DNA of 64,000 nt, from positions 12,156,017-12,220,016 of the forward strand of contig OX030957.1 in NCBI GenBank assembly GCA_943735955.1. The letters run 5' to 3'. Source of the DNA: Piscicola geometra (lineage: Eukaryota > Annelida > Clitellata > Hirudinida > Piscicolidae). Position numbers and translations under genes: made by a program. The notes beneath the pieces are model-generated. The model saw nothing but the letters and a program-made list of their open reading frames with translations, was not told the DNA's origin and searched no databases. This document shows, piece by piece, positions 1-11,330 of this stretch. The first letter of the stretch is position 1, and the number at the start of each line of letters is the position of its first letter.

Positions 1-62
1 AAAAAAAAAACAAAAACTTTGATATGATTAAAAATATTTTTTCTATAATCCAAAATGTAAAT

Positions 63-110
63 GTTCCAATAATGGAACACTGAGCACGAACGGGGGGAAT
101 CAAATTTAAC
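63..110 (+). repeat. Left terminal inverted repeat, partner at 4596-4641
   Basis: The stretch reads GTTCCAATAATGGAACACTG and continues GAGCACGAACGGGGGG. The reverse complement of 4596-4641 reads almost the same (GTTCCATTATTGGAGCAGTG then GAGCACGAATGGGAG). A third, partial copy in + orientation is at about 550-580. The two ends lie about 4.5 kb apart and could bracket one DNA transposon filled with later insertions, or be two solo ends. No transposase was recognised between them that clearly belongs to this family. Confidence 0.5.
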
Positions 111-540
111 AATGAATCAAATGTTTTGTTATCAAAACGTTTTTAAAAATTATTTTTATCTCTGGAATATTAATATAAAATTAGTTTAAAATAAAATTAG
201 TAAAAAAATTAAAATTATGATATTTTTATGAAAGGTTTACAAGCATTTGTCACATATTCTAGTTGTGTTCTTTTTGCAAAGAGCGTACCTGGTTTGCTTT
301 TTTTCTGAAATTGAATAATTTTTTAGCTTATCGAACCTAACAGGGCTTAGCACTTGACTTTCCACAAACTTGCCACCTTTAGGTCTTTCACTATCTAAGG
401 AAGAGTATCATATCTACAGGAAGCAAAAAATATCAACAAAAACATAATTTTTAAATAATCAACAAACTATTTAAACCATATTGTAGTTAATTCATTCATT
501 AAAAAACTCAATTCAATAAATCAAAGATTTACTGGTTATT

Positions 541-954
541 TAATTTTTTTGTGATGTATCAATATTGGAACACTGAGCAAATATGGGTTAAATTCTTTAT
601 TAATTATAATTGGTAGTTTGTATTAAGCCCATTTACTGCTGCTATCCGAAAAAAAATTGAACATGAATTTTACATTAAGACTTGCATTATATAGTTATAA
701 TAATAACTCAAGCAAAATTAAAAACAATTATTTGAAAAGTTTGTATGGGGCAAAATGCGGTTCCATGACAAACCACCCGACTACCAACCCACAATAAATT
801 TTGGTCAACCCACTCGAAAAATTGGTCAACCCACCCGATAATTTTGGATAACCCACTCGATCATTCAGACAACCCACCCGAAAATTGTGAACAACAATTT
901 TAAAAAATACTAAAGTTGAGCTTCACCTAGCAATTGTTGCTGGTTGCGCCTCTG
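541..954 (+). mobile_element. hAT element 3' end, same family as 39603-41958
   Basis: Bases 580-760 closely match 40420-40600, inside a complete hAT copy. The end (CTGGTTGCGCCTCTG, stopping at 954) matches that copy's right terminal repeat (CTGGTTGCGCCCCTG). This is therefore the right end of a second copy. Its left end is either outside the window or removed by other insertions. No usable transposase frame remains. The minisatellite at 765-895 lies just inside the end. Confidence 0.6.
765..895 (+). repeat. Dispersed minisatellite, CAACCCACCCGA-type, locus 1
   Basis: About five imperfect units of roughly 22-28 bases, each containing a variant of CAACCCACCCGA followed by an AAATTTTGG-like spacer. 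The same motif occurs at about 11640-11740, 13985-14085 and, on the opposite strand, 16805-16880. Function unknown; may be an internal repeat of a mobile element. Confidence 0.6.
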
Positions 955-2450
955 ACTATGAATATATTAAAGGTTTACAGAATATTTTTTACCTTAAAGT
1001 TGTTATAAAAAAATTATTTTTAACCTAAAAGGTTAAAGAAACTAAAAATTTGAAAGAAAAAAATGGGGAAAAATTTTTTTTGAAAGAAAAATTATCTAAA
1101 GAAAACAAGGATAAACATGAAAATATGATTGGAACTTTCTTAGAAAATGAAAAAGGAATGAAAGATTTATATGAAGATGTATGGACTCCAGACTTCAATG
1201 TTAAAAACATGCTGGGACAGTTAGTTACCGTGCACAAGAAGGTATTTGTATTTATATTTAATTGAAATGTGTATATCTTATAAATAAAATCCCCACATAG
1301 AAAGTTTCTCATTTGTTTCATGATTATTCAAATATTTTTACTTTTTTCGGACAGACCTGGTGCATGTCTTTTCAATCTTGCTACGGCCCCTGACTTGTGT
1401 TCCACCAGTAAAAAATTCCAAAAAAATTAGTAATGTCTCAACATAACTTCACGTATTTTAGCATGAATAGATTCGTCAATTGTGCAATTTAAACTTGATT
1501 TACCCAAAAAGTGTATGACAAAAAAGATTGTTCCAAAACAATCGCTTCATAGAATTTTATGTAGAGGATTAAATTTTATTATACCGAAATATCCGTATAA
1601 TTATCTAACATGAGACTGAATTTTTACAAATGTTCTGCTTTTTTAACTCTAGAACGACGGCTGGAGTAGATTTTGACCCCACAGCCTCTTTGAATGCATA
1701 CAAGAAACGATAGGATACACATCTAGTAGAGATATTTTGAGATATCTCCTATACTGTTAAGACAATTTAGATAAAGTTTCAAAAAATAATTTTCACTAAT
1801 TAGGAAGCGCGTGCAGATCACTATTACCACTGAGGACAGACCCCAATATTAAAAATTATCTACAACTTTCATTGTCAGTTATTTGTAACCAGAATAAGTT
1901 ATAGACTGTTAATAACTGAAGTTTGTATTGACTAGGTCAAAATATTATTTTCTAAAGACATAATTAGGAGAAGTTTGCACAAGACGGGACGATTTTTAAA
2001 CGTAGCCTCATAGCTCAATTGCATAAGTAATAATTTAAATTTAAATTTATCCAGCCATTATATTGATACCTTGTCTAGTTAGGTGAACTCAAACATAAGA
2101 ATAAAAAAAAAAGTTTTTATTTACTTCAAACACAAAAAAATTCTATCTTGAGCAACTGGGTTCCCAAGATGGAATGCTTAGTTCCCTAAGTCAAAATTAT
2201 ATTGTATTTAATAAAAAATGTCATTTAAAGTTGTATTTATCGTCAAACTTGTTTAGTTGTCTAAAGAAATACACCAGTTTGTATTTTAATATGAATTGTT
2301 ATTTAATAAACTTTACTTATCTAGATTAAATATAACTTTTACAAATTCAACTTTTTTTTGCTCAAGGCTTTCTAGTTTTTATTTCGACTATGAGGTGCTA
2401 TAATGCCGATGTAAAAGCTAGTGAATACTAAGCGTTTTTTAATCATTATA
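955..2450. other. AT-rich sequence with no recognised gene
   Basis: Only short chance frames are present, including a lysine-rich 71-codon frame at 1050-1265 and its antisense shadow. Neither shows a known domain, and the base composition matches the surrounding non-coding DNA. No RNA gene was recognised. Confidence 0.5.
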
Positions 2451-2454
2451 AAAT

Positions 2455-3715
2455 TATAAAAATAGTAAAAAAATAAAATTAGTTAACAAATAAAAAGGTT
2501 AAAAAATAAAATTAGTTTAAAAATAAAAGGTTAAAAAATAAAATTAGTTTAAAAATAAAAGGTTAAAAAATAAAAGGTTAAAAAATAAAAGGTTAAAAAA
2601 TAAAAGGTTAAAAAATAAAAGGTTAAAAAATAAAAGGTTAAAAAATAAAATTAGTTTAGAAAAAAATTAGTTTAGAAAATAATTAGTTTAGAAAAAAAAT
2701 TAATTTAGAAAATAATTAGTTTAGAAAAAAATTAGTTTAGAAAAAAATTAGTTTAGAAAAAAATTAGTTTAGAAAAAAATTAGTTTAGAAAAAAATTAGT
2801 TTAGAAAAAAATTAGTTTAAAAAAAAATTAGTTTAGAAAAAAATTAGTTTAGAAAAAAATTAGTTTAGAAAAAAATTAGTTTAGAAAAAAATTAGTTTAG
2901 AAAAAAATTAGTTTAGAAAAAAATTAGTTTAGAAAAAAATTAGTTTAGAAAAAAATTAGTTTAGAAAAAAATTAGTTTAGAAAAAAATTAGTTTAGAAAA
3001 AAATTAGTTTAGAAAAAAATTAGTTTAGAAAAAAATTAGTTTAGAAAAAAATTAATTTAGAAAAAAATTATTTTAGAAAAAAATTATATTAGAAAAAAAT
3101 TATTTTAGAAAAAAATTATTTTAGAAAAAAATTATTTTAGAAAAAAATTATTTTAGAAAAAAATTATTTTAGAAAAAAATTATTTTAGAAAAAAATTAGT
3201 CTAAAAAAATTAATTTATAAAAAAATTAGATACAAAATAAAATTAGTTGAAAAAAAGTATGTTACAAAATAAAATTAGTTACAAAATAAAATTAGTTACA
3301 AAATAAAATGAGTTACAAAATAAAATGAGTTACAAAATAAAATGAGTTACAAAATAAAATGAGTTACAAAATAAAATGAGTTACAAAATAAAATGAGTTA
3401 CAAAATAAATTTAGTTACAAAATAAATTTAGTTAAAAAATAAAATAAGTTAGAAATAAAATTAGTTAAAAAATAAAATTAGTTGAAAAAAAAATTATTTA
3501 AAAAATTAAAATCGTTGAAAAATAAAATTAGTTTAATTATAAAACTATTTAAAAAAAGAATTAGTTAAAAAAGAAATTAGTTAAAAAAGAAATTAGTTAA
3601 AAAAGAAATTAGTTAAAAAAGAAATTAGTTAAAAAAGAAATTAGTTAAAAAATAAAGCTAGTTGAAAAATAAAATTGGTTAAAAAATAAAATTAGTTAAA
3701 ATATTAAAATTAGTA
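2455..3715 (+). repeat. Mosaic of 15-17 bp minisatellites
   Basis: Consecutive sub-arrays of related AT-rich units: about 2504-2645 with a 15 bp unit (AAATAAAAGGTTAAA); 2646-3060 with a 16 bp unit (TTAGTTTAGAAAAAAA, about 25 copies, very homogeneous); 3061-3200 with a TTATTTTAGAAAAAAA variant; 3260-3430 with a 17 bp unit (AGTTACAAAATAAAATG); 3550-3660 with a 16 bp unit (GAAATTAGTTAAAAAA). Homogeneous blocks of successive variants indicate repeated local expansion from one ancestral unit. Confidence 0.9.
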
Positions 3716-4205
3716 TAGGGGAAGGTTGTTCAAGATGAACCGGTTTCTAAGTAGAACGAGCTTACTTTCAGCTATGCGATGTATAAAATAATTTTTTAAG
3801 CAAATTTTATTCATGCTTCCGTCTTCTAGGCATGTCTTGTATGTTGGTTTCTTTTCTGAAAGTTGTCTCGTTCAATTAAAATAAATGAAAAAGTGATTTC
3901 TAGAAGAATAGTTAAAAAGTGATAACGTTTTGTTGTTTTTTTCTCACATCCGACGGAGTAAAATTATATATTTATTATTATTAATTAGATGATGCACTAC
4001 AGTTTCATTATGTGCAAGTAGTATAATTAATAATTTAGTAACAATGGATGTGTAGCATGGTCAAAGTTGCCTAAGATGAAACATGAATAGTTTCCTAAGA
4101 TTAAACGTAGGGAGAAATGATAGACATTTATGAATCTTGGGAATGATAAATCTATATACAATATAATCGACTATATAGAGTTTATATTTTAAATAGACTA
4201 TTGAA
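3716..4205 (+). repeat. Dispersed repeat family A, copy 1
   Basis: Begins TATAGGGGAAGGTTGTTCAA and contains GATGAACCGGTTTCTAAG, then further on GTTGCCTAAGATGAAACATG. The same order of blocks is found at 59530-60005, and the left end again at 18772. It is probably a non-autonomous DNA transposon; the TIR pair visible at 18772-19032 supports this. No coding capacity seen. Confidence 0.65.
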
Positions 4206-4595
4206 AATAAATAAAAACCAATAATTTACTTTTTTATTAAATAAAAATACTCCAAAAATAAAAAAACATTTTTTAGTTTTGAAATGTAAATCAAAACAAC
4301 GCTGGCACCAAGACCCAACTCTTTGTCATTTACTGGACCTGTTGTTCTTGGACTCATACTTAATTGAATAACCATCACGTTTGCAAAAACATGAAAACTT
4401 AAACCCAAACTTTATGGGTTTCCCTCTCATAAATGTAACATGCCATGCTTTCATCAACACTGATGCTTACGAGAAAGCATTTTTAAAAAATTTTTGATTT
4501 AGCAAAACAATGAAAAGTCTAGCTTCAGTAAATTTATCTTTTTTTTCATTTTTTATTTTGCACAACGAATAAAATGAATATTGAAAAACTTATAG

Positions 4596-4641
4596 TAAAA
4601 TTTGACACTCCCATTCGTGCTCACTGCTCCAATAATGGAAC
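4596..4641 (-). repeat. Right terminal inverted repeat, partner at 63-110
   Basis: Reverse complement of the left end at about 80 percent identity over about 45 bases, including GTGAGCACGAATGGG against CTGAGCACGAACGGG. TCCAATAATGGAACA occurs in direct orientation at both ends. This may be part of the terminal repeat itself or a target duplication; I could not separate the two. Confidence 0.5.
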
Positions 4642-6835
4642 ATTGATAATTAGTTAAACATTATTTTTTAGATTAGAAATTGATGAGAAAATTTTAATTA
4701 CATAAAAAAGATGAGTTATTAAGAATAATAAAAAACAAAATACAGAACATTAAAAACTTTAGAAAGTACACTGGACGACAAATGGAAACAAATTTTACGT
4801 AAATGCTAGGCACCGATACGGTTGCCTTTAAAATTGAGAAGTTTTAAACTTTTTTATTCGAAAATAACATATTTTAAAAATATAATTTTAAAAAATATTA
4901 TTGTATTTAAATTAGTTTAGATTAATTATTTTTTCTAATTACGAGTTTTTTTATAAATAGTTGTTTGTTATCAACCTGCCTGTTAGTTAAATTGAGTAAA
5001 TTTAACTATACATCTTTTGTCACTCAAAGGCAAGTAAGTTGATCAAAATTTATATAACTATAAATTTTTTTCTCCTTCTCTATTTCATTAATTTATCTAA
5101 CTGTTCTAACACAATCTAACATCTTTTCCTATAGCTTTATCCAACATAACATTAAGACTTTAAACTATTTTATAATTATTATTATCTTATGCAAACTTAT
5201 TCAAAAAATGTGTATTACATTTTAATAACAATAATCAGGAGCTTAGTGCAGAGGCTAGTGTCGATCAACAGACTAGGATTGGCAAGGCACCGCCAACATT
5301 GTCACTATCGTGGCAGACGAGGCGGAAAACTTGTAAAGAAACGCCAAAGCCGCCACGCTCTCAGAAGCTATGCGAAAGTTGATCGGCACAAATGCCAGAA
5401 GAATGGGCCTCCAGTCGTGCTGGGCATTCTAAACACTAGGTCTTTCCACAATAAGGTATATGATGTTTTGGAGACCATGAGAGAGTGCAGGATAAACGGG
5501 CTGTTTCTGGTTGAAACTGCATGATCCTGAGTCAGTCTGTATTAGCCGACTGCGGCAGGAGGGCTTGGTAGTGGTCGAAAGATCAAGATCTAGACTCTCC
5601 AATACAGTGAACACGGGGGAGTTGCAGTGGTGGCTGACTCTGGATCCAGGTTACACCATTGGACACAGTCCTCAAGTCTCGAGCATCTTTGTGTCAGATT
5701 CACTTCTGTTTCAAGGGCGGTCATTGGTTTAATTTTTTATCGAACAGGTTATGCTTCTAGTGTGTTCTTCGAAGATTTCAATAAAATCATGAGCACCTTG
5801 GACACATACTGTGAAGAAGTATTAATCTTGGGAGATTTTAACCTCCACCTGATAACCATACTCAGACGTTTCAAAATATCCTAAGCTCTCATGGTTTCCA
5901 GTCATCAGTCAACCAACCAACCCATGGTCAAAGAGAGTGACTTGATGTTGTTGCTTCGAGAAAGAGTCTTGATGTTGACTGCATTAAGGTAGGCTTCTCT
6001 GACCACAAACTGTTGGTCTGGAAGTGTCAACTAGCCAAGCCTCTTCCTGTGTACAAAAAAACTTCTAGTAGACGCTGGAAACTCTTGGATTGAACAGAGT
6101 AGGCTCTTCAGGTTCGACTGTCTCCACTCTCGTCTAGCACTGACCTTAATGTAGACACAGCTGCTGACCTCTACAGCTCCACTTTGACTAGCATTCTCGA
6201 TAAGTTGATTCCTCTTAAGACTGTTAAAGTGCATCAGAGGCCTTCGGAGCCCTGGTTTGACCATGAGTATCGCGCCTCTAAACGCCTTAAAAGAAGTCTT
6301 GAGAAAATCTATAGTAAGTCACAAAATGAGCACGCGCGTATTGCCTGGGTCAAGCAGTCGAAAGTCTTTAAGAGTCTGTGCAGGCGAAAGTTAGAGCAGT
6401 TCTGGAACTTGAAGCTTACTCAGTCCATAGGGAAGTCAGCTGATACTTGGAAACTCATCAATAACATCGCGGGCAGAAGTAAGACGTCGTCAATTTCGGG
6501 CATCAGTGCTGATGACTAACACGCCCACCTAACAGAGAAAGTTGTGCTGGCGAGAAAGTCAATCAATGCCCAGATTTACGGTCATTGCATTAAAAGTCAT
6601 CAAGCTGACCTTCATGCATTGATGAAATTGCTGCTTGTATGAGTGCCAATTAACTGAAACTCAACTCCAGCAAAACTGAAGTTATCTGGTTCTCATCCCG
6701 TCGAAACTCTGCTAACACTCCCAAAGATCCAGTTCGCATCTGTCAGAACGAGTAATGCCTTCTGAAAGTGTCATAAACCTAAAAGTTTATCTCGACAAAG
6801 ACCTCACCATGACGACACACATCTCTTTTTTTGTA

Positions 6836-7405
6836 GGATTTAATTGCAGATTGTTATGAAGGAATCATGATTTTAGAGATGATATACATCAAATTAATTT
6901 GGCAATGTCAGGTGATGGATTTTTGGGATTGACGGAGTAGAGAAGTTGAGTATCATCAGCATATTGGTGGAAGGGCATATTAAATTTTCGAAATATGTGA
7001 CTGACTGGTGATATGTATGTGGTGAAGAGTAATGGGCCTAAGACAGAACCTTGGGGAACAACATGTTCTAGGTTGACAATGGAAGAAAAATGATTGCCCA
7101 TCTTGACATATTTAGAGTGATTGCCGTGATAGGATTTTAACCAGGATAGAGCAGTGCCATTTATGCTGAAATCAAGGTTGAGTCTGTCAATAAGGATTGA
7201 GTGGGTGATGTTGTCAAATGCAGCAGAGAGATCAAGGCTGGCCAAGATGGTGGTGTCTCTTGCGTCGCAGTCTCAGTAGATTGATTGGTTTGATATGCAG
7301 ATTGATAGGATGTAAAATTTGGATGAGCACTCAAATGAGGTTTTAGTCTTTTCAGAGCAAGTCGTTCTTTAATTATGGACAGGGTACAGAAGTTAGATAT
7401 TGAAA
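6836..7405 (-). pseudogene. Reverse transcriptase palm fragment in inverted orientation
   Basis: Reads LDLSAAFDNITHSILIDRL, then VPQGSVLGPLLFTTYISPV, then HQYADDTQLLYS: the classic LINE RT motifs, including the YADD catalytic pair, open over 118 codons from 7245 to 6889. Upstream on the minus strand an out-of-frame PHLSAHPNF-like stretch continues to about 7405. It sits head-to-tail opposite inside the + strand LINE that lacks its own palm, so it is either an inversion or a separate truncated insertion. Confidence 0.8.
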
Positions 7406-7740
7406 ATTCAGTCTATAATCAACACCACAGTTAGGCTCTACTAGCTTCGTGTTGAAACGAGAATTGAATACAAAAACATTGTTAATGCACAAGTGTCTGT
7501 CCAATGAGTGTCCAGATTATTTTTCGAGCAGCATTTTCATGAGGGCAAGTCTTCCCCAGAGGAAAAGACTCAGGCCTGCTTGGTAAAGAGATGTAGTTGC
7601 ACAGAGCTACAAACTCAAGTATGTAGGTGTAAGAAGCTTTTTTGTGCAGCGCCGACTCTTTGGAATAGTCTTTCCAATAGACTCAAATCCTCAAGCTCGA
7701 CCGTGACATTCAGGGATGCACTCGATTCATCCTTTAACCG

Positions 7741-7800
7741 ATTCACCTCTTAACCGATTCACCCCTTAACCGATTCACCCCTTAACCGATTCACTCCTCA
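7741..7800 (+). repeat. Short tandem repeat after the LINE ORF
   Basis: Four copies of a 16 bp unit, TTAACCGATTCACCCC, immediately after the C-terminal LINE reading frame. This is probably a local expansion in the LINE 3' UTR. Confidence 0.85.
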
Positions 7801-7849
7801 AAATAGTTTAAAACGGACTTTATTTTTATAGTTATTTTGCTGAAATAAA

Positions 7850-8250
7850 ATAATTAATTATTTAAAAATAATAAAAGATTAGAAAAAAAACTATAATTTT
7901 TAACAAATAAATAAAAAACTATGAAAAAATCTTAAATAAATATAAAATAAATGAAAAATTATAAAAGAAATGAAATATTATAAAAATAAATGAAAAATTA
8001 TAAAATAATGAAAAATTATTAAATAATGAAAAATTATAAAATAATGAAAAATTATAAAATAATGAAAAATTATAAAATAAATAAAAATTATTAAAAAAAT
8101 GAAAAAGAAAATAAATGAAAAATTTTAAAATAAATGAAAACTTATGAAATATATGAAAAATTATAAAATAAGTGAAAAATTATGAAATAAATGAAAAATT
8201 ATAAAATAAGTGAAAAATTATAAAATAAATGAAAAATGATAAAATATCTT
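7850..8250 (+). repeat. AT-rich minisatellite in the LINE 3' UTR
   Basis: Imperfect tandem units of 17-20 bp of the type GAAAAATTATAAAATAAT, with clearest periodicity at 7990-8085 and 8150-8240. No coding capacity. Confidence 0.75.
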
Positions 8251-8429
8251 ATTATTATTTTTTGCTTCACTTATACTTATAATTTATTTATTTACTCAAT
8301 TATCATTATTAATATTATTATTAACTTTTCCATAACTAATTGGCCTTGAAGCCAGTCCGGGTTTACGCCAAGTTAATAATACTCGTCGTTGTATCGTATT
8401 GTATTGTATGATATATGAATGAAGGATTT

Positions 8430-9010
8430 TTTTTAACTTTGTGTGCTTGAATCTGAAAATATAATTCGTTTTCACACATCTTAACCAAATTTTTTTTATA
8501 TGCCATTAAAAGTATTTCTATATTAAATTTTAATTTAATTTTGTATTATATATGTCAAATAAACAAAACATAATAAAATACAACAACAATAACTAAAAAA
8601 TAGTTATTTAATAAAAAAAATTGTAATCTTTTTACCCAGGGTAAATTTCTTCTTTATTTTGTGTACTGTATGGTTCTTTGTGAAATATTTCAGCAGATCT
8701 TTTTTATGTTTCTTTAATATAAACTCTTAGCATTCTTTCTCTAAAACTTCCATTCTTTTAAACGGTATGCTAAAAGTTCTGATTGCTGTTTTGAAAAAAA
8801 CAACTCGCGAATTTAATAATTTGTGAAATGAGATGAGGTTCACTATAGGTATGTAATCATCGTCTGTTGAAACTTGCGCCAATTCAATATCCTCTTTAGA
8901 ATCTGTAACATTCTGCCATGAAACTGGAGCTCTTGGAATAAGTAAATCTCCATGAGGAACCGGAAGCTGGGACTCCAAATGTTCTCGATCTTCAATAACC
9001 AGGGCTGGAT
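8430..9010 (-). repeat. Dispersed repeat family B, copy 1
   Basis: Shares long blocks with 57280-58330 (for example CAGGGTAAATT, TGTGTACTGTATGGTTCTTT, TGAAACTGGAGCTCTT) and with 32040-32350. The minus strand is open for 83 codons at 8978-8727 (APVSWQNVTDSKEDIELAQV, then STDDDYIP). The other copy preserves recognisable pieces of the same frame, which suggests descent from a coding ancestor. I do not recognise the protein; a transposase C-terminus is a guess. Confidence 0.55.
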
Positions 9011-9046
9011 TTAAATACTCATAATGGTCTCACTGATCAAAACATA

Positions 9047-9292
9047 ATGAAATCTCCAAAAGACATACGAACTTCCCATAAAGCCACACAGTGGAAGACA
9101 ATGAAAGGTGGTAGAAAAAAAAGAAAAACAAAATTTTTGACCGATACTCTTAGTAGAAATAAGTTGAAGGAAAAATTGCTTGAACGGCTCTTGAAAAATA
9201 TCAATAAAAAAACGTATAAAATAACTTTTATTCGACGCAAGTTAGATATGGAAATCCCCATCTTAAAAAGAAAAAGAATTGAGACACCTTAA
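9047..9292 (+). other. Lysine-rich open frame, unrecognised
   Basis: An 81-codon frame rich in Lys and Arg (GGRKKRKTKF near residue 22) with no recognised domain. It lies next to a family B repeat. No splice or promoter evidence; it could be a chance frame in AT-rich DNA or part of the transposon ancestor. Confidence 0.2.
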
Positions 9293-9689
9293 GCAGTTAA
9301 TTATAGAAAAAGTTCAGCTGGAAAAATTAAATTGGATCTGTCTGGGTCTCAAGACAATTAATATTTTGTCAAACCTATTAGTTATTAAAAAACGTTCCTT
9401 GTATTTAGCCTTTTAACTAAAACATTAAAAAAAAAATTGCAAATTTTTTTTTTCATTTATCAGTCATTGATAACATTCTTTGAACTAAAACTCGAAAATC
9501 TATATTTCTTCATTTATTTATTTTATAAAATGAGAATAAATGTTGAAAAACTTGTGTTTACATGAGAACAGTTTAATAGAAAAATTTAAATGTTAAAAGT
9601 TTTTTAAATCAGTATTCAGTTGCATTAATTTCTATGAGTTTTTATTTTTCTAATAATACTTAATTTGATGCTTGGCAAACTTTAAATTG

Positions 9690-9910
9690 TTGGACTTAGG
9701 ATCGACTGTTTACGCTCATGTGATCGACTGTGTACACCGGCTGTAGACATTCGATAATTTGGGAACTCCATTCGACTCATTTCAATTAGATGAATGAGTT
9801 AAGTAGGAAATGAAGTATCAAACACATTTTAGAATTTTTTTAAACAAACTTTTTGAGTTATAAACATTTTTGTAATCTGTGATCGACTGTGTACATCTTC
9901 CCCTCACTGT
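9690..9910 (+). repeat. GATCGACTGT repeats
   Basis: Three copies of GATCGACTGTxTAC at about 9702, 9722 and 9881, the last ending in TACATCTTCCCCTC. The spacing is irregular. It resembles the sub-terminal repeats of a MITE, but no second end was identified. Confidence 0.4.
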
Positions 9911-10639
9911 GAAATGAGGGATACCTTTTGAATCAAATGTATTTAACTATTTTCTGTAGCGCAGAACAATATACTAAGTTAAAAAGTTAAATTGCGTTAA
10001 ATTATTAAATTGCTTTAACATTTTAACTGCGTAAAACATTTAAACTGATTATCTATTAACGCGTCAATCGAAAGCTAACCTATATTTAAAACAGCCCTGA
10101 TTTAAATTAATAATCTTTTAAAATTTGGTACTCGGATACCCTACCTGCTACTTGGGTACTCAGATACTCGTTGCCATTTCTAGTTATGATAAAGTTTTAA
10201 ATTAAATAAAGAGTTTTTGTCAAAACTGAACCTATTTGATTGTATTTTGAAAAAGATTTTTAAATATTTCAAGGTTTTCATGGATTCAGTAAGAAATGGC
10301 TTTTGTGTGCAGGATATTGTTGTTTGGGGAGAGTTCTTGTTCGATCCTCAAACCCTTTATTATCCCTTTGATACACAAGTGGGTGGAGTTTTATTCAAAT
10401 TATCTTTATGTTCATTATATTGGAGTATTCATCTGAATATAATTTATATAAAATTTGCCTTATTTATAAATATTATATTTAATAAAAAATAAATTAATTA
10501 ATAGTTTGAATTTAAAAACCCGTATCGACCTGTAACGTAGTCGGGGGGTTTGCGAAAAATCTTGTCACGATAATTCGGAGTTTATGTTTCAAAGATGTTT
10601 AGGTTATCCAGCAGCACGAATAAAAACGAAAAATTGTGC

Positions 10640-10930
10640 ATGAACACTAGGGTTATGACTTTGTAAATTTTTATCAAATAATTATTTTCTTGTATTATAT
10701 ATCAATGAACATTTGTTTGAAAATATTGAAATTTAGTTGTATTTTGAATAATTCTTAAAAAAGGTCTCTCCTACACAAAATCTTTGAAACAGTAAAGGTT
10801 ATTAGTTTTGTCAAATAATTAATTTCCTGTGTCATATATCGATGAACATTTCCTCAAAACTGTTGAGGAAATGTTTGAGTCAAAAGTAAGGTAAATGCGT
10901 TTTATTTAATTTAATTCTCATAAAAAGACC
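10640..10930 (+). repeat. Tandem duplication shared with 57215-57265 and 58580-58990
   Basis: Two imperfect copies (about 10660-10795 and 10796-10960) of a block containing GTCAAATAATTAATTTCCTG, ATATATCGATGAACATTT and CACACAAAATCTTTGAAA. Related copies occur at 57215-57265 and 58580-58990. Non-coding. Confidence 0.6.
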
Positions 10931-10998
10931 CCACCACACAAAATCTTTGAAATAGTATGGTAAGGCTAACATACTATTTTAAAGATTTCATGTGGTGG
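10931..10998. repeat. 29 bp-arm inverted repeat
   Basis: Arms 10931-10959 and 10970-10998 match at 26 of 29 positions (CCACCACACAAAATCTTTGA against CCACCACATGAAATCTTTAA on the other strand), with a 10-base loop. It can form a hairpin. Its right end abuts the SINE that follows, so it may be a MITE or the scar of one. Confidence 0.75.
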
Positions 10999-11330
10999 TG
11001 GATTAGCTTAGCGGTAAAACGCTTGGCATTCGACTCACTAGCGTGGGCCCGATTCCTACTGTTGCCTCAGTGCGTCTATGACCAGGAGGAGCCCTGAACT
11101 TTATAAGAAGAAGAACCCAGGAGCAGAGGGAAAGGGTGACACTTGTAGGCGAAAGTTAAACTTCTGCTAGTCAAGGAAAAGACCTTAGACAAGGGCTTTT
11201 AACCCTTCAGTCCCCTAGCTAAGGTTACAGCCCTGCTACTTTGCAGTTTTGATTTTGAGTAATCAAAGGCTAAGAAAGTCAGCTCTCATCTGTAGCTGGA
11301 GTCTTGAAGACGGTTCACATTTTTTCATAT
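10996..11330 (+). mobile_element. tRNA-derived SINE-like repeat
   Basis: Starts with a tRNA-like head: TTAGCTTAGCGGTAAAACGC resembles a pol III A box region, and GTGGGCCCGATTCC, about 25 bases later, resembles a decayed B box. A GC-richer body follows (GACCAGGAGGAGCCCTGAAC and on). No acceptor-stem pairing or CCA context supports a working tRNA gene. The 3' end is uncertain. Confidence 0.55.

Larger units (their letters stand above)
5220..8427 (+). mobile_element. Decayed L2/CR1-like LINE retrotransposon
   Basis: A non-LTR retrotransposon in pieces. Bases 5400-5880 encode the endonuclease N-terminus in shifting frames: VVLGILNTRSFHNKV, then DPESVCISRLRQEG, then EHLCVRFTSVSRAV, then ILGDFNLHL. 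6184-6519 encodes the linker (PSEPWFDHEY, AWVKQSKVFKSLCRRKLEQF). 6650-6830 encodes the region after the RT palm (NSSKTEVIWFSSRR). 7508-7753 encodes the C-terminus (CAAPTLWNSLSNRLKSSSS). The RT palm is deleted from this strand, and an opposite-strand palm lies at 6836-7405. The 3' UTR ends near 8427 with TGTAT-type tail repeats and is shared with 60411-60570. Frameshifts and stops throughout; it cannot make protein. Confidence 0.8.

Noticed and set aside
2455..3715. CRISPR-like array
   Set aside because: Units are contiguous 15-17 bp tandem repeats without unique spacers, in an animal genome.
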